NCBI RefSeq assembly: GCF_002705925.1
Contig: NZ_NKRE01000001.1
Location: 5,115,493 to 5,179,492, forward strand
Source of the DNA: Mycobacterium ostraviense
GTDB lineage: Bacteria > Actinomycetota > Actinomycetes > Mycobacteriales > Mycobacteriaceae
Direction of reading: 5' to 3'
DNA length: 64,000 bases
Shown: positions 60,007-64,000 of the stretch, piece after piece
Layout: each line of letters opens with the position of its first letter
How positions within the stretch are numbered: the first letter of the stretch is position 1
Program-made: the position numbers and the translations under genes
Notes under the pieces: model-generated
Seen by the model: the letters and a program-made list of their open reading frames with translations, nothing else
The model's database searches: none
What the model was told of the DNA's origin: nothing

Positions 60007-60708
60007 ATGGTGAAAGCGATAATTTTCGACGTGCAAGGGACGGCGACGGATTTTCATTCGACCGTCTGTGATGAGGCGCAGCGGATCAGCGCCGGCCGAC
60101 ACCCGGGTGTGGATTGGCCTGAGGTAGTCACGCGCTGGCGTGCCGCCTACTTCACCACGTTGAAGGCCGCTCCCAGCGAGCACGGCAAGTGGATATCGGT
60201 GCACTCGGTATATCGGCGCTCCCTCGACACGGTCCTCGACGAATCCGGAATCACCGATTTCTCCGCCGCCGAGCGTGACGAGCTCACCCTGGCCTGGCAG
60301 CGCCTGAGGCCGTGGCCGGACACGGTGGCCGGACTGACCCGGCTGAAACGGGACTACACGCTGGCCACCCTGTCGAACGCCGACGTCAGTGCGGTGATCA
60401 ACATCTCCAAACGGGCGGGTTTGCCATGGGATGCGATCTTCGCCGCGGAGATGGTGGGGGCGTTCAAACCCGATCCGGCCGTCTATCACATGGCCGCGAC
60501 CTACCTGGGACTCGAACCCGCCGAGATCATGATGGTGGCAAGCCACAAGTACGACATCCGTGCCGCGGCCGAACTCGGGTTCCGCACCGCTTTTGTCGCC
60601 CGCCCGCTGGAATTCGGTCCCGGCGGTGACGCCGATGTGGCGTACGAAGACGAGTTCGACATCAACGCCGCCGATTTCCTCGACCTTGCCGATCAGCTCG
60701 GCTGCTAA
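60007..60708 (+). CDS. HAD-superfamily hydrolase, haloacid dehalogenase type II-like
   Basis: A 233-residue HAD protein. Motif I is IIFDVQGTATDF with the nucleophile Asp. Motif II is ATLSNADV. Motif III Lys lies in GAFKPDPAVYHMAA, and motif IV is VASHKYDIRAAAELGFRTAFV. This spacing and the SHKYD/RAAxxxGFRTAFV segment fit (S)-2-haloacid dehalogenases. The usual Phe/Leu after the nucleophile region (DxFGTLxD) is replaced by VQGTATD, so the substrate may differ. With a haloalkane dehalogenase gene 15 kb away a halo-organic role is conceivable but unproven. Confidence 0.87.
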   Translation: MVKAIIFDVQGTATDFHSTVCDEAQRISAGRHPGVDWPEVVTRWRAAYFTTLKAAPSEHGKWISVHSVYRRSLDTVLDESGITDFSAAERDELTLAWQRLRPWPDTVAGLTRLKRDYTLATLSNADVSAVINISKRAGLPWDAIFAAEMVGAFKPDPAVYHMAATYLGLEPAEIMMVASHKYDIRAAAELGFRTAFVARPLEFGPGGDADVAYEDEFDINAADFLDLADQLGC

Positions 60709-60924
60709 ACGTCCTGCCCTCGAAAGAAGCAATTCGGCAACGGTATTGGGCCCGTCCACAGTCGCGCACACCCGACTCGGCGACCGGCCGTAATTGATTG
60801 AGCAAACGAAAGGCCAACTTGGGCGGCAGCGCACCAAATGGCGATTTGCCGTGGTCGCTGTCGCTTCCCTCGCGATGTAGGAGGCGGATCCGGATACTGA
60901 CCGAACGACTGCGCCGCGATGCCT

Positions 60925-61257
60925 CTACAGCAGTTGGGCAACCGCGGTCACGACCATGAGCACCAGCACCGCCGTCCCGACGATGTAGACCTGGCGGCGG
61001 GCAGTGATTCGGGTCTGCCTCGGACGGCCCAGCGTTCGCTGCCGCTGCCAGGCGATCGCGTAGCCGCATGAGGCCGCAAGGGCGGCCAGGCCGGCCGGGA
61101 TCAACCCCGCCGCTGCGTGGTGGCCGTGCAGATTCTTGAGCGTCAGCAACACCCCGTTGACCAACAACGCGAACGACGTCCGGGTCCAGGCCAGCGTTGT
61201 CCGTTCCGCCTGCAGCCCGCGATCCGATGTCCCGCTCGGCGCTGGCGGCCGGCTCAA
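60925..61257 (-). CDS. DUF202 small membrane protein (second of pair)
   Basis: A 110-residue protein with three hydrophobic helices and the DUF202 signature ERTTLAWTRTSFALLVNGVLL. Further helices are AGLIPAGLAALAASCGYAIAW and VYIVGTAVLVLMVVTAVAQLL. The TTG start at 61257 overlaps the stop of the upstream DUF202 gene (TTGA), so the pair is coupled. It resembles M. tuberculosis Rv2273. The biochemical role is unknown; paired DUF202 proteins probably form a hetero-oligomer in the membrane. Confidence 0.85.
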   Translation of the reverse strand: MSRPPAPSGTSDRGLQAERTTLAWTRTSFALLVNGVLLTLKNLHGHHAAAGLIPAGLAALAASCGYAIAWQRQRTLGRPRQTRITARRQVYIVGTAVLVLMVVTAVAQLL

Positions 61258-61643
61258 CCCCGGACCGCCTTGACGATCACCAAACCGAGCGCGACGATCC
61301 CGACCAGGGCCAGACCCACGGCAAGGTATGCGGGCGTGGGGTGACGGGGCAACGGCAGGCCGCGGCGCATGGCTCGGTCGGCCTGCCGCCAGCGCAGCAG
61401 GCCCATGCCGCTGGTGAGGATTGCCAGTGCCGCGAGCGCCACACCCAGCATCCGGCGGGCGCCAGGGATCGCCAGCTCCGGGACGAGTTGCACCAGCGCG
61501 ACCGCCGCGGCGAGCAGTCCCAGGGCGGTGCGCTGCCAAGCCAGGAACGTCCGCTCGTTGGCCAGGGTGAACCGGTAGTCGGGTTCGGTTTCAGCTGGGC
61601 TGTCCGCGCCTTGCGTGCCGGCGGGCGTGAGGTGATCGGCCAC
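61254..61643 (-). CDS. DUF202 (YidH-like) small membrane protein (first of pair)
   Basis: A 129-residue protein. The DUF202 signature is FTLANERTFLAWQRTALGLLAAAVALVQLV. Two further helices follow (MLGVALAALAILTSGMGLLRWRQA and AYLAVGLALVGIVALGLVIVKAV). The GTG at 61643 has GGGAG seven bases upstream. It corresponds to Rv2272 in M. tuberculosis by family and order. Function unknown. Upstream, 61644-61950 (about 300 bp) shows no gene that I can support. Confidence 0.87.
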   Translation of the reverse strand: MADHLTPAGTQGADSPAETEPDYRFTLANERTFLAWQRTALGLLAAAVALVQLVPELAIPGARRMLGVALAALAILTSGMGLLRWRQADRAMRRGLPLPRHPTPAYLAVGLALVGIVALGLVIVKAVRG

Positions 61644-61949
61644 GGGGCAACTCCCAGAGAAAGTCGGGGGACAGGCGCTCGACGTCGACCGAGTGTAGCC
61701 AGGGCCGCGCCGTGACGCGGTGAAATGCTCTGCTGAGAAACGACTGCGATCCGGTGGTCGCCCGGTCCGATCGCCGTTGCGTCAGCGCCGACAATATCTT
61801 CGGCCCGCATTTAGTTGGCCTAAGCACCTGACCAGCGGTTTCGGCTTCGTGTCGGTTTGCCAAACTGGCCACCCATCGCCTGGCCCGCCGCTAATCTGTC
61901 AGTGCTCCGGAGCTGCTTGGGCCTGTGTAGGCCGGTCTCGGAGGGCTGC

Positions 61950-62366
61950 CAGCATGCGGCAGCCGAGACACCACGGCGCGGGCGGACGGCGGTCTATGCG
62001 CGGGTATCCTCAGCGGACCAGAAATCCGATCTGGATCGACAGGTGGCGCGCGTGACCGCGTGGGCCACCACCCAGCAGATACCGGTCGACATGGTCGTCA
62101 CCGATGTCGGCTCCGCGCTGAACGGGCACCGCCGAGAGTTTTTCGCACTGCTGGGTGATCTGGCGGTGACGCGGACCGTGGTGGAGCACCGGGATCGGTT
62201 CTGCCGGTTCGGCTCTGTGTATGTTGAAGCCGCACTTGCTGCCCAGGGTCGTGCGCTGGTGGTGGTTGACTCGGCCGAGGTCCACGATGACGTCGTGCGC
62301 GATATGACCGATCCTGACGTCGATGTGGGCGCGGCTCTACGGCAAACGCGCTGCACAGAACCATGA
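61950..62366 (+). pseudogene. IS607-type serine resolvase, N-terminus lost and frameshifted
   Basis: The sequence RGRTAVYARVSSADQKSDLDRQVARVTAWATTQQIPVDMVV contains the catalytic Ser of a serine recombinase. It continues through GSALNGHRREFFALL, VVEHRDRFCRFGSVYVEAALAAQGRALVVVDSAEV. This is the IS607 OrfA family. The N-terminal MerR-like DNA-binding part is absent. Near 62310 one base is missing: the other frame reads ILTSMCARLYGKRAAQNHELT, the normal end. No TnpB partner gene follows. It is a relic of an IS607 element next to a toxin-antitoxin pair. Confidence 0.75.
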
Positions 62367-62390
62367 ATTGACGTAACGTGAATATCGACT

Positions 62391-62423
62391 CTGAATTCAG
62401 GTCGTCGCTGGACCTGAATTCAG
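62391..62423. promoter_or_regulatory. Symmetrical RelB-type operator
   Basis: Two copies of the self-complementary 10-mer CTGAATTCAG (62391-62400 and 62414-62423) lie in a larger perfect inverted repeat with 13-bp arms and a 7-bp spacer. It ends 13 bp before the antitoxin ATG. A TACGAT -10 element (62425-62430) sits six bases before the ATG, indicating a leaderless transcript. Binding of the toxin-antitoxin complex here would cover the -35 region and repress. Confidence 0.75.
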
Positions 62424-62436
62424 CTACGATGAAGTC

Positions 62437-62718
62437 ATGCGCGTCATACCGGTTACTCAAGTCAAGGCCAAGATCAACGAGTACGTCGACGCGGTTCGTG
62501 ACACCCGCGATCAGATCACGATTACCAAGAACGGGGCCCCGGCCGCGGTGTTGATCGGTGTCGACGAGTGGGAATCCATTCAGGAGACCTTGCACTGGCT
62601 GTCGCAGCCGGGCGTGGCCGAGTCGGTGCAACAGTCCGAGGCGGATATCGCCGCCGGCCGGACTTATGGCGAAGATGAGATCCGAGCCGAGTATCAGGTG
62701 CCTCGGCGGCCCCACTGA
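62437..62718 (+). CDS. relF: Antitoxin of the RelB/Phd family (RelF-like)
   Basis: A 93-residue antitoxin. The Phd/YefM-like DNA-binding half is VIPVTQVKAKINEYVDAVRDTRDQITITKNGAPAAVLIGVDEWESIQETL. The C-terminal toxin-binding tail ends DIAAGRTYGEDEIRAEYQVPRRPH. Nearly all of it matches M. tuberculosis RelF (Rv2865) as I know it. It neutralises the RelE-type toxin encoded one base downstream and autoregulates through the palindromic operator. The ATG lies six bases after a TACGAT -10 element. Confidence 0.9.
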   Translation: MRVIPVTQVKAKINEYVDAVRDTRDQITITKNGAPAAVLIGVDEWESIQETLHWLSQPGVAESVQQSEADIAAGRTYGEDEIRAEYQVPRRPH

Positions 62719-62719
62719 G

Positions 62720-63001
62720 GTGGCTAACTCCGATGACGTCTACACGACCCGATTCACGGCCACAGGCAAGCGTGACCTCGACAAGTTGCCGCCGCGGATC
62801 TTCGCGGCGGTCATCGAATTCGCGTTTGGCGACTTGGCGCGCGAACCGCGCCGCGTCGGCAAGCCGCTCGGTCGCGACCTGGCTAACCATCACAGTGCCC
62901 GACGTGGCCCCTACCGACTTCTCTACCGCATCGATGACGAGGCCCAGACGATCTGGGTCCATCGCGTCGACCATCGTTCCGACGTTTATCGGCACCCGTG
63001 A
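62720..63001 (+). CDS. relG: RelE-family mRNA interferase toxin (RelG-like)
   Basis: A 93-residue ribosome-dependent endoribonuclease. The sequence TTRFTATGKRDLDKLPPRIFAAVIEFAFGDLAREPRRVGKPL, then SARRGPYRLLYRIDDEAQTIWVHRVDHRSDVYR, holds the basic residues and the Arg/Tyr pair typical of RelE. It cleaves mRNA in the ribosomal A site. The GTG start is one base after the antitoxin stop. The pair appears intact, unlike the VapBC pair at 14.6 kb. Confidence 0.9.
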   Translation: MANSDDVYTTRFTATGKRDLDKLPPRIFAAVIEFAFGDLAREPRRVGKPLGRDLANHHSARRGPYRLLYRIDDEAQTIWVHRVDHRSDVYRHP

Positions 63002-63049
63002 AGGGCTTAATGGGTATCAACTGATCACATCGTCACGGTGACTGCGCCG

Positions 63050-63300
63050 CATCTGGAGCAACAACAATCTTTGTCTGGCACCACATCGGCAACCTACCGG
63101 CGGCTGCACGCAAAATCGCACGTGTGCTTCGCCCAGGTGGACGTTTCCTCATCGCCGGCAGCTTCTCGGAGCGGCTTCACCCGCGCGTCTATTAGGACTA
63201 TCTGCCAACCAGCCGCCAGATCGAGAGGCAGGTCTTTCCTGCGCTCTCGTGGACCCAGCGGGTGCACTGTCCACCACATCCGTGTCCTCGACCGGATCGC
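63050..63300 (+). pseudogene. Remnant of a SAM-dependent methyltransferase
   Basis: Read across frames, the DNA gives TIFVWHHIGN, then KIARVLRPGGRFLIAGSFSERLHPRVY, a stop, and DYLPTSRQIERQVFPALSW. The VLRPGGRFLI motif is the fifth strand of class I methyltransferases. The SAM-binding loop is absent. Only the C-terminal half of an old gene survives, with an in-frame stop and at least one frame change. Confidence 0.5.
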
Positions 63301-63312
63301 GTCGGGAGCGCG

Positions 63313-63840
63313 TCAGTGACGCGCGGATCCGGTCAGCAGCTGACTGTTCGGCGCTTGCAGTAGGCAGATGACGGTGCTCGGGGTGGGATTGGCCCCGGTT
63401 CTGTCTTGGTTGGAGTCGATCAGGTATGTCACGGAATATGCGCCGTTGTCCACGGATTGCCCGGTGTAAGAGCCGATCCCGGCCGCGCACTCTCGATTCG
63501 CGACAGTGCTGATGGCGTTGTCGACAGCTACCGGCGCGCGCAGATACACCTCGGCCAAATGTGGTGTCCCACAGTCGACCACGGTGACGGTGATGCGGCT
63601 GAGGTCGGCCGGTGGCAGGTCGGCCACGCATTCGCCGACCTGCAGGGCAATCCATTTCTCGGTGCGCGGGCCTGCCGGGGTGGGTGGTGTGCTGGTGAGC
63701 ACGGCTGCCGTCGTCGGCCTACTGCCCGCCGGGCTGGTACCGGCCTGGACGTTGTTGGTGGCACAGCCCGCCAACAATGCGGTCTCCGACAGTGCGGCCG
63801 CCGACAGGCCGCACACCAGGTGACGGATTCTTTGCCTCAT
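63313..63840 (-). CDS. Secreted lipoprotein, septum-formation family-like
   Basis: A 175-residue lipoprotein. The signal peptide has a lipobox LLAGC (Cys about residue 26), so the protein is anchored on the outer face of the membrane. After a Thr/Pro-rich linker the folded part reads KWIALQVGECVADLPP...ITVTVVDCGTPHLAEVYLRAPV. It has four more Cys, probably two disulphides. The VGECV...VDCGTPHxAEV pattern resembles the septum formation/DUF4190-tail domain found in many actinobacterial lipoproteins. Its role is unknown. The remaining DNA to 64000 shows no gene start that I can support. Confidence 0.8.
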   Translation of the reverse strand: MRQRIRHLVCGLSAAALSETALLAGCATNNVQAGTSPAGSRPTTAAVLTSTPPTPAGPRTEKWIALQVGECVADLPPADLSRITVTVVDCGTPHLAEVYLRAPVAVDNAISTVANRECAAGIGSYTGQSVDNGAYSVTYLIDSNQDRTGANPTPSTVICLLQAPNSQLLTGSARH

Positions 63841-64000
63841 CGCAGCGGGATTCTCAGCATCGGGACCTCGGTGCGAAAGCGTACTCGCCTAGCTTCGCTA
63901 AATCCGGCACAGCCGGAATTTTGAGTCAAGTTTGACGTACTTGGGCTCGATTTGGCGTCTAGGCGGCCAATAGTGTTGTGCGACTGAGGTTTTCCAGGGC

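Noticed and set aside
1..64000. CRISPR array, tRNA or rRNA genes, prophage
   Set aside because: I saw no regularly spaced repeats, no cloverleaf-like sequences in the intergenic regions and no phage structural genes. A dedicated tRNA and repeat scan was not possible.

Overview
The window looks like a chromosomal segment of a slow-growing, PE_PGRS-bearing Mycobacterium (kansasii/marinum/tuberculosis side of the genus). It is GC-rich, with a PE_PGRS gene, a truncated PE gene, several WS/DGAT triacylglycerol synthases, FadD ligases, a PknD-type kinase, an F420-type nitroreductase, RelBE and VapBC pairs and several leaderless-looking promoters. The species cannot be fixed from the sequence alone.

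Layout. 1-2.5 kb: tail of a PE_PGRS gene and decayed transposases. 2.6-10.1 kb: a sulphite-reduction block. It holds an alpha/beta hydrolase, a ferredoxin (FdxC type), NADPH:ferredoxin reductase FprA, a divergent LysR regulator, and the operon nirA-cysH-che1. A 28-bp sequence upstream of fprA recurs upstream of nirA on the same strand, with the same promoter-like spacing, so these genes look like one LysR-controlled regulon: NADPH to FprA to ferredoxin to sulphite reductase. 10.3-15.1 kb: a damaged zone with an IS3-family element, a gene cut by it, a frameshifted WS/DGAT, a frameshifted methyltransferase and a broken VapBC pair. 15.1-18.7 kb: an intact WS/DGAT, an epimerase, and about 900 bp of non-coding DNA with a 423-bp inverted-repeat-bounded element. 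18.7-24.5 kb: an aldehyde dehydrogenase and a 1286-residue four-domain fusion (FGGY kinase, 2-hydroxyacid dehydrogenase, SCP2, class II aldolase). 24.5-28.8 kb: a partial duplication flanking an unknown gene, then EthD, SDR and epimerase genes and a small secreted protein. 29-39 kb: lipid and carbon catabolism (acyltransferase, FadD, threonine ammonia-lyase with a candidate leader peptide, secreted GH92 mannosidase, a frameshifted AMP ligase, an FAD-linked 2-hydroxyacid dehydrogenase). 39-46 kb: fatty acid hydroxylase, P450, a pair of M24 proteins (one apparently metal-less), a glyoxalase-fold protein, haloalkane dehalogenase and a YCII protein. 46-52.4 kb: phosphofructokinase, PEP synthase with an odd small upstream gene, a Tgs-type WS/DGAT and an F420-type reductase. 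52.6-59.2 kb: WS/DGAT and PE remnants, pknD, and a heavily decayed adenylate cyclase/ATPase regulator carrying a 209-bp MITE-like insertion. 59.4-64 kb: small membrane proteins (DUF202 pair), a HAD hydrolase, an IS607 resolvase remnant, a RelBE pair with a symmetrical operator, and a lipoprotein.

Many genes differ from an intact frame by only one base. This is either ongoing gene decay or sequencing error, and raw reads are needed to decide.
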